Of a stretch of 64,000 nucleotides of DNA, positions 18,441-24,972 are shown piece by piece. The position numbers were made by a program, and so were the translations under genes. Origin of the DNA: Deltaproteobacteria bacterium (GTDB lineage Bacteria; Desulfobacterota; GWC2-55-46); NCBI GenBank assembly GCA_019912665.1, contig JAIOIE010000021.1:385679-449678 (forward strand). The letters are read 5' to 3'. The notes under the pieces are model-generated. The model saw only the letters and a program-made list of their open reading frames with translations, was not told the origin of the DNA and did not search any database. Every line of letters starts with the position of its first letter. Position 1 is the stretch's first letter.

Positions 18441-18773
18441 TTATTGGCCTTGCAGTCCCTTAAGATAATCGGCCAGCTGGTTCACCTCGTCCTGTGAAAG
18501 CTTCTGCGGGGGCATTCCGGTCGGGAACTGCTGCGGGTATTTCCTGTCAGCGCCCTGGCGGCCCTGGGTTATGGTCTGGGCAATTTCCTCCTTGGAGGCG
18601 TCCCGTACGAACTGGTTACTGGCCAGGTTCGGCGCTATGGCCGTGCCCTTTGCCTCCGGGCCGTGGCAGGGCTGGCACCTGGACTTGAAAAGCGACCCCG
18701 CGTCAGCCGCCAGGGCCGCTCCTGGAACGGCCAGCGCCAGGGTGAAAACCGCACAGGAAATGGTCCTTTTCAT
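18441..18773 (-). CDS. Periplasmic monohaem cytochrome c
   Basis: A 110-residue protein with signal peptide (residues 1-23, ending GAALAAD), haem-attachment motif C33-QP-C36-H37 and a probable axial Met in TGMPP (M87). This is a class I cytochrome c domain, a small electron carrier in the periplasm. The start is the ATG at 18773, after AGGAGG. An in-frame ATG at 18836 would put 21 non-signal residues in front. It is divergent from the MTH1187-family gene. Confidence 0.92.
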   Translation of the reverse strand: MKRTISCAVFTLALAVPGAALAADAGSLFKSRCQPCHGPEAKGTAIAPNLASNQFVRDASKEEIAQTITQGRQGADRKYPQQFPTGMPPQKLSQDEVNQLADYLKGLQGQ

Positions 18774-18898
18774 AAGGCCTCCTTTTGGTTTAAAAACAAT
18801 AAATAAAAGCATATCCGTAAGACTTGCATATTTCAAGTGCGTTTGGGAAAATCATGCAAAGTCCGGCGAGGACTTAAAACCGGTCAGGAGGAGATACC

Positions 18899-19210
18899 AT
18901 GTCGGTTCTTCTTGAATTCAGCATGACTCCCATCGGCAGGGGCGAGAGCGTAAGCAAATATGTCGCACGGTCGCTTGAAATCATCGACCGGAGCGGGCTC
19001 CCGTACAGGCTCAACCCGATGGGAACTGTCATCGAGGGCGATTGGGACGAGGTCTTCGGGGTCGTGAAAAAGTGCTTTGAGCGGATGAGGAAGGATTGCG
19101 GACGAGTCTCGGTCTCCATAAAGGTCGATTACAGGAAAGGGAAGAAGGGGAGGATATCCGCGAAGGTCGAGTCTGTTGAGAAGAGGCTTAAGAAGGAGCT
19201 ACGGAAATAG
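18899..19210 (+). CDS. MTH1187/YqgV (DUF77) family protein
   Basis: A 103-residue protein of the small ferredoxin-fold family first known from MTH1187. It begins MSVLLEFSMTPIGRGESVSKYV and has the conserved PMGTVIEGDWDEVF stretch. Family members form tetramers, and some bind thiamine or thiazole derivatives. Its precise role is not established. A good AGGAGGAG site precedes the ATG. Its last 23 bases overlap the end of rimO on the other strand. Confidence 0.85.
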   Translation: MSVLLEFSMTPIGRGESVSKYVARSLEIIDRSGLPYRLNPMGTVIEGDWDEVFGVVKKCFERMRKDCGRVSVSIKVDYRKGKKGRISAKVESVEKRLKKELRK

Positions 19211-20534
19211 CGCCCGCGGCCTCGGCGTAGAGGTCGTAGTCTTCGGCTCCGGTCACAACTGCGGATATTATATCTCCGGGCGCGGCAAAGGTTGCCTTCA
19301 TGTATACAGCTCCGTCCACGTCCGGCGCCTGGGAAGAGGCCCTGCCCTTAAGCGAGTACATCTCGCCCGGGCCCTCCTCAACGAGCACCTTTATCGTCTT
19401 GCCGACAAGCTCCTTGTTCTTCCGGAGTGAAATCTCCCGCTGCGCGCTCATGAGCGCGTCCATTCTCCCGGCCTTTACTTTGGTCGGGACCTGCTTTTTG
19501 AAATTGTATGCAGGGGTGCCTTCCTCCCTCGAGTACATGAAAACGCCGAGCCTGTCGAATTGGACGGCCTCGATGAAATCAAGGAGCTCCTCGAAGTCCC
19601 TGTCCGTCTCACCGGGGAAGCCTGTTATGATGGAAGTCCTCAAGGTCAGGGCCGGGAGCCTTGAGCGGAGCTTCTCGATAAGCCCCTCCACCTCGGCCCT
19701 CGTGTACTGCCTGTTCATTGCCTTCAAGACCGGCGGGCTTATGTGCTGGAGAGGAAGGTCTATGTAGCTTAATACCTTTTTCTCGGCTTCCATTATGGAT
19801 ATGAGCCCGTCGGATATCCTACCGGGATAGAGATAAAGGAGCCGTATCCACTCTATCCCCTTAATGGGGACGAGATTTTTAAGCAGCCCTTCGAGACCCG
19901 CGCCCCTGTCCTTCCCGAAGGAGGTAGTGTCCTGCGCGATGAGATTTATCTCCCTTATGCCCTGTTCCGCGAGGGAGGCCGCCTCCCTCACGACCGACTC
20001 GACGCTCCTGCTTCTGAAGCCGCCCCTTATGGAAGGGATGCTGCAGTAGCTGCAGTGGTTCGAGCACCCCTCCGCCACCTTTACGTATGCGTAGCGGCCC
20101 GGGGTCGAGACGATCCGCGGGGTCGTGTAATCGTGTATGTATGTAGGAAGGCCTACGAGCACCCTCTCCCTGAAGTCCTCCCGTATCACTTCTGCAATCC
20201 TGTGGTATTCGCCTGTCCCGATGAAGCAGTCTACCTCAGGGAGGCTATCCGCGAGCTCTTCTTTATAGCGCTGGGTGAGGCACCCCGCGACTATGAGCCT
20301 CCTGCACCTTCCGTTCTTCTTCCGCTCGGCAAGGGCCAGGATGGCGTCGATCGACTCCTCCTTCGCGTCCCCGATAAAGCCGCAAGTGTTAACGACGATC
20401 ACGTCCGCTAGCGCTTCATCTGTCGTAAGCTCAGCCCCTGCCTCCCTGAGGATGCCTAGCATCACCTCGGAATCAACGAGGTTCTTGGGGCAGCCGAGGC
20501 TTACGAGGCATACCTTTTCCGCTGTCTTTTGCAT
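19188..20534 (-). CDS. rimO: Ribosomal protein S12 methylthiotransferase RimO
   Basis: Radical SAM enzyme (448 residues) that methylthiolates an aspartate of ribosomal protein S12. N-terminal MTTase domain with C15, C51 (VNTCGFIGDAKEE) and C85 for the auxiliary cluster, radical SAM motif C157-x3-C161-x2-C164 (CSNHCSYCSIPSIRG), and a C-terminal TRAM-like domain. The SIPSIRG context distinguishes RimO from MiaB. Convergent overlap with the MTH1187-family gene. Confidence 0.95.
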   Translation of the reverse strand: MQKTAEKVCLVSLGCPKNLVDSEVMLGILREAGAELTTDEALADVIVVNTCGFIGDAKEESIDAILALAERKKNGRCRRLIVAGCLTQRYKEELADSLPEVDCFIGTGEYHRIAEVIREDFRERVLVGLPTYIHDYTTPRIVSTPGRYAYVKVAEGCSNHCSYCSIPSIRGGFRSRSVESVVREAASLAEQGIREINLIAQDTTSFGKDRGAGLEGLLKNLVPIKGIEWIRLLYLYPGRISDGLISIMEAEKKVLSYIDLPLQHISPPVLKAMNRQYTRAEVEGLIEKLRSRLPALTLRTSIITGFPGETDRDFEELLDFIEAVQFDRLGVFMYSREEGTPAYNFKKQVPTKVKAGRMDALMSAQREISLRKNKELVGKTIKVLVEEGPGEMYSLKGRASSQAPDVDGAVYMKATFAAPGDIISAVVTGAEDYDLYAEAAGAISVAPS

Positions 20535-20669
20535 AATGGGATATTTTAACTTGAATGAACGGGGGCGAGCAAGGCTAAACGCGCCGTAGGCATGGAATTT
20601 ATTAAAAGACCGCTCCTTCCGGAATGCTCCGGACGGCGTGGGATGAGATATCGATACCGACCTTGGGTA

Positions 20670-20849
20670 CTAAACAGCTTTCTTGAAGAGCTCCGTGTGT
20701 TCGCCCTTCTCCTTATGCGCCTGGAACACCGGGCAGCTCGAATGGAGAAGGGAGTTGCAGAGCGCGTCATAGTCGAAGAGGCTCGGGACCATGCTGCTCA
20801 AAGAGGCCTTGCATACGGCCCCGGCGAGATGGATGCACCTGGTTTCCAT
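20670..20849 (-). CDS. Small Cys/His-motif protein, copy B
   Basis: A 59-residue protein read from the ATG at 20849, which has a GGAGGAAAAGC ribosome site. It begins METRCIHLAGAVC. It has C5, C13, C31, H36 and C39. Between C13 and C39 it matches the protein at 17529-17714 in every key position: C-x-A-S-x3-M-V-P-S, 17 residues between the second and third Cys, and C-x4-H-x2-C-P. The C-terminal 18 residues are charged and not conserved between the two. No signal peptide. Function unknown, probably metal or Fe-S binding. It stands alone between rimO and htpX. Confidence 0.78.
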   Translation of the reverse strand: METRCIHLAGAVCKASLSSMVPSLFDYDALCNSLLHSSCPVFQAHKEKGEHTELFKKAV

Positions 20850-20980
20850 GCTTTTCCTCCTTTATCTTTCGGACCTGTCACGCCCGTTTACCCTTCTCAT
20901 CGGAGGCATGGAAGGAAACTTGAATGATTTAAAGAAAATAATAAAAGGATTCGGAATTCAAAATTGAACCGCATGAAATG

Positions 20981-21014
20981 AAAAAAGCCCTCGCCGGTCG
21001 CGGCGAGGGCTTTT
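20981..21014. terminator. Terminator downstream of htpX
   Basis: AAAAAA, stem GCCCTCGCC, short loop, stem GGCGAGGGC, TTTT. It directly follows htpX on the minus strand. Confidence 0.85.
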
Positions 21015-21031
21015 GATTTCTTCCGGATAGT

Positions 21032-21874
21032 TTAACCGAGGAGCATGGATTCGAGCCTCTTTACCCTCTCCTCTATCGGCGGGTGCGTGCTGAAGAGCTT
21101 GAAGAAAGCGCCGCCCGAGAGCGGGCTCACGATGAACATATGCGAGGTAGCGGGGCTTGCCTCCATCGGTATCCTCTGCGAGGCCATGTGGAGCTTCCTG
21201 AGGGCGTTAGCGAGGTACAGAGGGTTGCCGGCTATCGTTGCCCCGCCCTCGTCCGCCTTGTATTCCCTGGACCTCGATATGGCCATCTGCACGAGCATGG
21301 CCGCGAGGGGCCCCACTATCATCATGACGATCGCCGCGATGGGGCTTCCGCCGTCCCTGTCATTGGACCTGCCGCCGAATATCATGGCCCACTGGGCCAT
21401 CTGAGCGAGATAGCTTATGGCCCCGGCAAAGGAGGCGGCTATAGTGCCGACGAGTATGTCCCTGTGCTTTATGTGCGCGAGCTCGTGCGCGATGACCCCC
21501 TCAAGCTCCTCGCGGGAGAGGATCTTCATAAGGCCCGTGGTCACGGCTACCACGCCGTGGGCCGGGTTCCTTCCGGTCGCGAAGGCGTTCGGCTGGGGCT
21601 GTTCCATTATGTAGACCCTGGGCATCGGGAGCCCGGCAGCACTTGAAAGCCTTGCCACTATCGAGTAGAGCTCCGGCGCCTCCGCTTCCGAAACCGGCTT
21701 TGCGCCGTACATCCTGAGTATAATCTTGTGGCTGAACCAGTAACTGAAGAAGTTCATGCCGAAGGCAAGGACGAGCGCGATGGTCATGCCGCTCTGCCCG
21801 CCTATGACCGCCCCGACCGCGACCAGCATGAGCGTTAGCGTCAGCATGAGAACTCCGGTCTTAAGCCCGTTCAT
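21032..21874 (-). CDS. htpX: Membrane zinc protease HtpX
   Basis: M48-family inner-membrane metalloprotease (280 residues) involved in membrane-protein quality control. Two N-terminal transmembrane helices, zinc motif H130-E-L-A-H134 ([14 protein letters not shown]), two more hydrophobic segments, then the third-ligand region [11 protein letters not shown]. The ATG at 21874 is preceded by GGAGG. The unusual point is its leader: a promoter, a manganese riboswitch, a terminator and a DtxR-like palindrome lie between 22093 and the gene. Confidence 0.95.
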   Translation of the reverse strand: MNGLKTGVLMLTLTLMLVAVGAVIGGQSGMTIALVLAFGMNFFSYWFSHKIILRMYGAKPVSEAEAPELYSIVARLSSAAGLPMPRVYIMEQPQPNAFATGRNPAHGVVAVTTGLMKILSREELEGVIAHELAHIKHRDILVGTIAASFAGAISYLAQMAQWAMIFGGRSNDRDGGSPIAAIVMMIVGPLAAMLVQMAISRSREYKADEGGATIAGNPLYLANALRKLHMASQRIPMEASPATSHMFIVSPLSGGAFFKLFSTHPPIEERVKRLESMLLG

Positions 21875-21904
21875 TGTAGTTCGCCTCCGTATCCTTTCTG
21901 GTTG

Positions 21905-21917
21905 TTAGGTAACCTAA
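21905..21917. promoter_or_regulatory. DtxR/MntR-like palindrome in the htpX leader
   Basis: TTAGGT-A-ACCTAA, six perfect pairs around one base, between the riboswitch terminator and the htpX ribosome site. TTAGG...CCTAA is the half-site style of DtxR-family iron/manganese repressors. Lying downstream of the promoter, it could act as a roadblock operator. It could also be a minor RNA hairpin. Confidence 0.35.
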
Positions 21918-21922
21918 TAAAT

Positions 21923-21970
21923 AAAAAAAACCTTATACCGCGGGAAGCCAAAAGCCCTCCCAAGCGCGGT
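21923..21970 (-). terminator. Riboswitch-controlled terminator before htpX
   Basis: Minus strand: stem ACCGCG (21970-21965) with CGCGGT (21942-21937), an inner GC stem with a three-base bulge, then eight T (21930-21923). The first two bases of the stem also belong to the closing helix of the aptamer, so the two structures compete. Confidence 0.75.
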
Positions 21971-22060
21971 AAAGGTCTCGCTGTTAGCTCCGCTAACCAA
22001 TGGCGCCGGGCCGGGTGGCCGTGCTGGCGGCGTTCATTGCAAGCTACTCCCCTTTACGGC
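21965..22060 (-). promoter_or_regulatory. yybP-ykoY manganese riboswitch
   Basis: Read on the minus strand. The closing helix is GTAAAGG with CCTTTAC. Right after its 5' strand comes the conserved GGGGAGTAGC, and just before its 3' strand AGCGAGACC; these two loops form the Mn2+ site in this class. Between them are a long arm closed by CAATG/CATTG and a hairpin GTTAGC-GGA-GCTAAC. All conserved elements are in place. Known members switch on Mn exporters and related genes when Mn2+ is high. Here the next gene is htpX, which I do not know as a usual target. Confidence 0.88.
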
Positions 22061-22064
22061 AAAA

Positions 22065-22093
22065 ATCTTAACAGAAATAGCCTGCGTTGTCAA
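22065..22093 (-). promoter_or_regulatory. Promoter of the riboswitch-htpX transcript
   Basis: Minus strand TTGACA (22093-22088), 17 bases, TAAGAT (22070-22065). Transcription would begin at the first bases of the aptamer. Confidence 0.8.
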
Positions 22094-22118
22094 GGTAAAC
22101 GGGGTGCCTTTAATAGAG

Positions 22119-22149
22119 GGGCGTTCCCGTCCTTTGTCCGGGAACGCCC
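22119..22149. terminator. Hairpin between the TRASH-like gene and the htpX promoter
   Basis: Stem GGGCGTTCCCG with CGGGAACGCCC, 11 perfect pairs. On the plus strand it is followed by TTTCCGGCTTTT. On the minus strand it follows repeat B copy 2 after the TRASH-like gene and may insulate htpX from readthrough. Confidence 0.65.
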
Positions 22150-22161
22150 TTTCCGGCTTTT

Positions 22162-22248
22162 AGGCAGCCTCTAAAAATTAGAGATATTTCCCGCTTTTCC
22201 CGTAACTACCCAGAGTCCGGGGAAAAGACCAATTTTTAGAGGTTGCCT
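22162..22248. repeat. Dispersed repeat family B, copy 2 (medium)
   Basis: Ends AGGCAGCCTCTAAAAATT and the inverted CCAATTTTTAGAGGTTGCCT with an internal block CCCGGACTC-like segment (AGAGTCCGGGGAAAAGACC). It lacks the AT-rich centre of the long copies. Its right end directly abuts the TAA of the TRASH-like gene at 22249. Confidence 0.85.
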
Positions 22249-22632
22249 TTATTTCATCGCGTTTATCCTGTACCGGACAGCCGAATCAGCGGACTCGAAA
22301 TATATCGCCTCGCCCCCCGGTCCTTCGAGTATCACTGCCCGGGCCTTGTCTACCTCCTTGCCGGTGACAGGGTCTACGGCATATCTTACGGTCCGGTCCG
22401 ACTTGAGCCTTTCAACGCAGCCTGCGCAGCACCCGTAATAAGTCTTCCCCTCAAAGTCGACGGGTATCTGGGGCCTGCCCATCACGGCGTCGTTCACCAT
22501 GCAGACCCTGTCGGGTTCCGCTTCCTTTATCCCCGCCCTCATGGCTTCGGCTTCCGAATAGGCATGGAGCATCAGTATGCCCAGCACTATGAAAAGGCTT
22601 ATCTTCAAATGGCTTCCGATACGGGATAGCAT
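22249..22632 (-). CDS. Membrane-anchored TRASH-like metal-binding protein
   Basis: A 127-residue protein with an N-terminal hydrophobic segment (residues 8-24) that is a signal peptide or anchor. The metal motif is C44-MVND...YYGCCAGC (C68, C69, C72), as in TRASH or YHS-like domains, followed by the conserved DPVTGKEVDKARAVI. This arrangement is typical of heavy-metal (often copper or mercury) sensing or trafficking domains. The metal is not determined. The ATG at 22632 is chosen over one at 22680 because the latter gives a poor leader and overlaps the promoter. A palindromic operator lies in the promoter. Confidence 0.7.
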   Translation of the reverse strand: MLSRIGSHLKISLFIVLGILMLHAYSEAEAMRAGIKEAEPDRVCMVNDAVMGRPQIPVDFEGKTYYGCCAGCVERLKSDRTVRYAVDPVTGKEVDKARAVILEGPGGEAIYFESADSAVRYRINAMK

Positions 22633-22678
22633 AGTAATAAAAATCCTCCCATGGAGTTTTGGATTAAGTCCAGGCCCC

Positions 22679-22707
22679 ATAATATTCTACTGTAAGTAGA
22701 ATGTCAA
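22679..22707 (-). promoter_or_regulatory. Promoter and operator of the TRASH-like gene
   Basis: Minus strand TTGACA (22707-22702), 17 bases, TATTAT (22684-22679). The spacer holds the palindrome ATTCTAC-N5-GTAGAAT (22684-22702), seven perfect pairs. TAC...GTA half-sites recall CopY/BlaI-type repressors. No such regulator is seen nearby. Confidence 0.72.
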
Positions 22708-22805
22708 CCTCTTTTTCTGGAAAATCGTTAAAAATCGTACTCTTATGGGTTTACAACGGAACACGAAATGATTCTGGTTGAGGAAGGGATGGCATGTCGC
22801 GCAGG

Positions 22806-23315
22806 CTAAAGAAGTGAAAGTTCATTCCTGAGCCTCTCAGTAAGACTGGCGAGCGGCTCCATGCAGATTCCGGGAAAGCTCCTTACGACTTCCTCAAGCG
22901 GCCTGCCTGAGGGGGTCATTGCGTGCGGGGCAAGCTCATATAGGGGAATTCCGATGAAGGGGCGGGCCTCTATCTCCGGGTCCGGGAGGACAAGGCCACC
23001 TTCTTCAATCCTTATATCCTCATAGGAGATGAGGTCCAGGTCGATGGGCCTCGGGGCGTACCTGTCATCTGTGCGCACCCGCCCGAGCGAGGCCTCGATA
23101 TTCTTGAGCTCGGCCTTGAGCTCAATCGGAAGTCTTGCCGTCCTGAGCCCGGCTACGCAATTAAGGAATTTGGGCTGCTCAGGCCTCTCAAGGGGCTCGG
23201 TCCGGTATATGGTCGAGAGGGCGAAGAGCCCCTCTCCTGAAAGGAGCCGCAAGGCCTTCCTGAGGTTCTCTTCAGGGTCCAGGTTCGAGCCGATACCCAC
23301 GAAGGCCGAAGGCAC
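22806..23315 (-). CDS. folK: 2-amino-4-hydroxy-6-hydroxymethyldihydropteridine pyrophosphokinase
   Basis: Transfers pyrophosphate from ATP to hydroxymethyl-dihydropterin in folate synthesis. The 169-residue protein has the N-terminal AFVGIGSNLDP, the ST-YRTEPLERPEQPKFLNCV stretch and the signature RYAPRPIDLDLISY. The start is GTG at 23315, overlapping the folB stop by one base (TAGTG). The end of the protein is about ten residues longer than short forms. Confidence 0.95.
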   Translation of the reverse strand: MPSAFVGIGSNLDPEENLRKALRLLSGEGLFALSTIYRTEPLERPEQPKFLNCVAGLRTARLPIELKAELKNIEASLGRVRTDDRYAPRPIDLDLISYEDIRIEEGGLVLPDPEIEARPFIGIPLYELAPHAMTPSGRPLEEVVRSFPGICMEPLASLTERLRNELSLL

Positions 23316-23677
23316 TAACGCCCCCTTGTTATCTCAACGCCCACGGTCCTTGCGAACCTCAAGGCCGAGGGCTTATCCACCCTCACCCTTACCCTTTGAA
23401 CGGACGGGTGCTCAAGGCAGAGCCTTGCTATGCCCTCTGCCAGCGCCTCGATAAGATGGAAACTCGAGGACTCGACGAACCCTAAGACCTTTTTCTTGAT
23501 GTCCCTGTAGTTGACGGCGTCCGCGATATCGTCCGATATGCCAGGGGCCTTCAGGTCGGCATGGAGGTCTATATATATCACGACGTCCTGCCTTTCCCTC
23601 CGCTCGTCATGGTTTATGCCGATAATGCAGCGGGCCGAAAGCCCTTCAATCAGGATGCGGTCCCCTGTCGTACTCAA
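23315..23677 (-). CDS. folB: Dihydroneopterin aldolase
   Basis: Makes hydroxymethyl-dihydropterin for FolK. The 120-residue product contains DRILIEGLSARCIIGINHDERRERQDVVI, the substrate-binding VNYRDIKKKV and the glutamate in FHLIEALAEGIA. I prefer the TTG at 23677, which has GGAGGGAGG seven bases upstream. A TTG at 23698 is also open. Either way the start overlaps the end of the SDR gene (by 32 bases for my choice), so the three genes are translated as one unit. Confidence 0.92.
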   Translation of the reverse strand: MSTTGDRILIEGLSARCIIGINHDERRERQDVVIYIDLHADLKAPGISDDIADAVNYRDIKKKVLGFVESSSFHLIEALAEGIARLCLEHPSVQRVRVRVDKPSALRFARTVGVEITRGR

Positions 23678-24398
23678 TAAGGTGCCTCCCTCCGTCAACG
23701 TATATGACCTCTCCGGCCAGGAACTCGGATTTAAGCAGGTAGATTGCCGCCGCCGCTATCTCCTCGGGGTTTCCGCGCTTTTTGAGCGGCACGGTCTTCT
23801 TAAGCCTTTCTATATATTCAATGCCTTTTCCGGGCGGCGGAAGTATGAGGCCCGGGGACACCGCGTTTATTACGAGCCCGGGCGCGTACTCGACGGCAGC
23901 CATCTTCGTAATCACGGAAAGGAGGTGCTTGCTCAGAATGTACTCCGCGTGGGTCCAGTCGTAGCCCGAAAGTCTCGAATCAAGGAGGTTCACCACCTTT
24001 GCATTTTCCGAAAGCCTCGCAAGGTCGCGTATGAGGACAAACGGGGCCCAGGCGTTTACGCGTATGTTCGATGAGAGCCCTTCGAGTGTCATGTCCTGAA
24101 GGGTCGATTGCGGAAAGATGGACGCGTTGTTTACGAGGATGTCGACTCCGCCCGTCTCTTTGACGGCCCTTTCGATGAGGCCCTCATACCCCTTCTTGTC
24201 GAAATCGGCCTGTACGAGCCAGGACTTTACGCCAATGGACTCAAGGGCGGCTTTAACCCCTTTTGCCTCGGCCTCGGAGCTGCTGTAGTGGATGCATACG
24301 TTTGCGCCCTCTTTCGCAAGCGCGATCGCTATTTCCCTTCCTATGCGCTTCGCCCCGCCGGTAACAAGCGCGTTCCTTCCCTTCAATTCCCAGGCCAT
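23646..24398 (-). CDS. Short-chain dehydrogenase, pteridine reductase-like
   Basis: NADP-dependent SDR of 250 residues. The cofactor loop TGGAKRIGREIA (residues 13-24) with the unusual KRIG, the NNAS motif in DILVNNASIF and the catalytic Y-x3-K in AEYILSK are present. The basic arginine after the glycine loop and the fusion-like overlap with folB point to a dihydromonapterin/dihydropterin reductase of the FolM/PTR1 type. It lacks the usual catalytic Ser before Tyr in an obvious position (DSRLSGYDW offers one). Role inferred from motif and context. Confidence 0.78.
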   Translation of the reverse strand: MAWELKGRNALVTGGAKRIGREIAIALAKEGANVCIHYSSSEAEAKGVKAALESIGVKSWLVQADFDKKGYEGLIERAVKETGGVDILVNNASIFPQSTLQDMTLEGLSSNIRVNAWAPFVLIRDLARLSENAKVVNLLDSRLSGYDWTHAEYILSKHLLSVITKMAAVEYAPGLVINAVSPGLILPPPGKGIEYIERLKKTVPLKKRGNPEEIAAAAIYLLKSEFLAGEVIYVDGGRHLIEYDRGPHPD

Positions 24399-24464
24399 CC
24401 GGCTTCTTCTCCGATTTTATCAGGTAAATCCGACCTTATATTCACCCCGCCTCGCAATCGAGGC

Positions 24465-24791
24465 TCAATGCGCCTTCATCTCGTCTATCTTGGCCGCGAG
24501 TATGAAGTCGTTCCTCGAAAGCCCCCCTATCTTGTGGGTTTCGAGATGCAGGCCGACCTTGTTGTACATGATCGAGATGTCAGGATGATGGTCCTCTGAG
24601 GCCGCTAGCCCCGCGACACCGTTAACGAATTCCATTGCTTCGCTGAAGTCCTTGAATTTGAACTCCCTCTCTATCGCCGAGTTCCGCTGCGCCCAACCCG
24701 GCACCTCCCTTGTGAGCTCCTGAATCTCGCTCCCGGAAAGGGGGCTCTCCCCCTTCTCAATAGGACGGCAGTTCTCTTCTGAAAGCTTCAT
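24465..24791 (-). CDS. phhB: Pterin-4a-carbinolamine dehydratase
   Basis: A 108-residue protein with the family signature E-D-HHPDI...YNKVGLHLETH, whose histidines are the active site. It dehydrates 4a-hydroxytetrahydropterin and is usually coupled to aromatic amino acid hydroxylases. In bacteria without such hydroxylases it is also linked to molybdopterin or folate chemistry. Here it stands next to folB, folK and the pteridine reductase, suggesting a shared pterin cofactor. The N-terminal 30 residues are a linker typical of bacterial forms. Confidence 0.93.
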   Translation of the reverse strand: MKLSEENCRPIEKGESPLSGSEIQELTREVPGWAQRNSAIEREFKFKDFSEAMEFVNGVAGLAASEDHHPDISIMYNKVGLHLETHKIGGLSRNDFILAAKIDEMKAH

Positions 24792-24831
24792 GGCTTATCC
24801 TCCCTGTTTTCCGCAGGACGCCGACGAAGAG

Positions 24832-24972
24832 AGACAACCTTTAAATTAGAGATTTTTCCCGCAATCAAGGAAGGCCAGGAATAAAAAGCGGAGCATATAT
24901 GACAATATGTGAGCATTTTATTCACGGCCTGACGCAGAGTCCGGGGAAAAGACCAATTTTTAGAGGTCGCCT
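24832..24972. repeat. Dispersed repeat family B, copy 3 (full length)
   Basis: About 140 bases. Termini like the other copies, then CCCGCAATCAAGGAAGG, then an AT-rich centre with nested inverted repeats (GGAATAAAAAGC...GCATTTTATTC around CATAT/ATATG), then CAGAGTCCGGGGAAAAGACC. The right end abuts the TAG of the FAD oxidoreductase gene at 24973. Confidence 0.88.
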
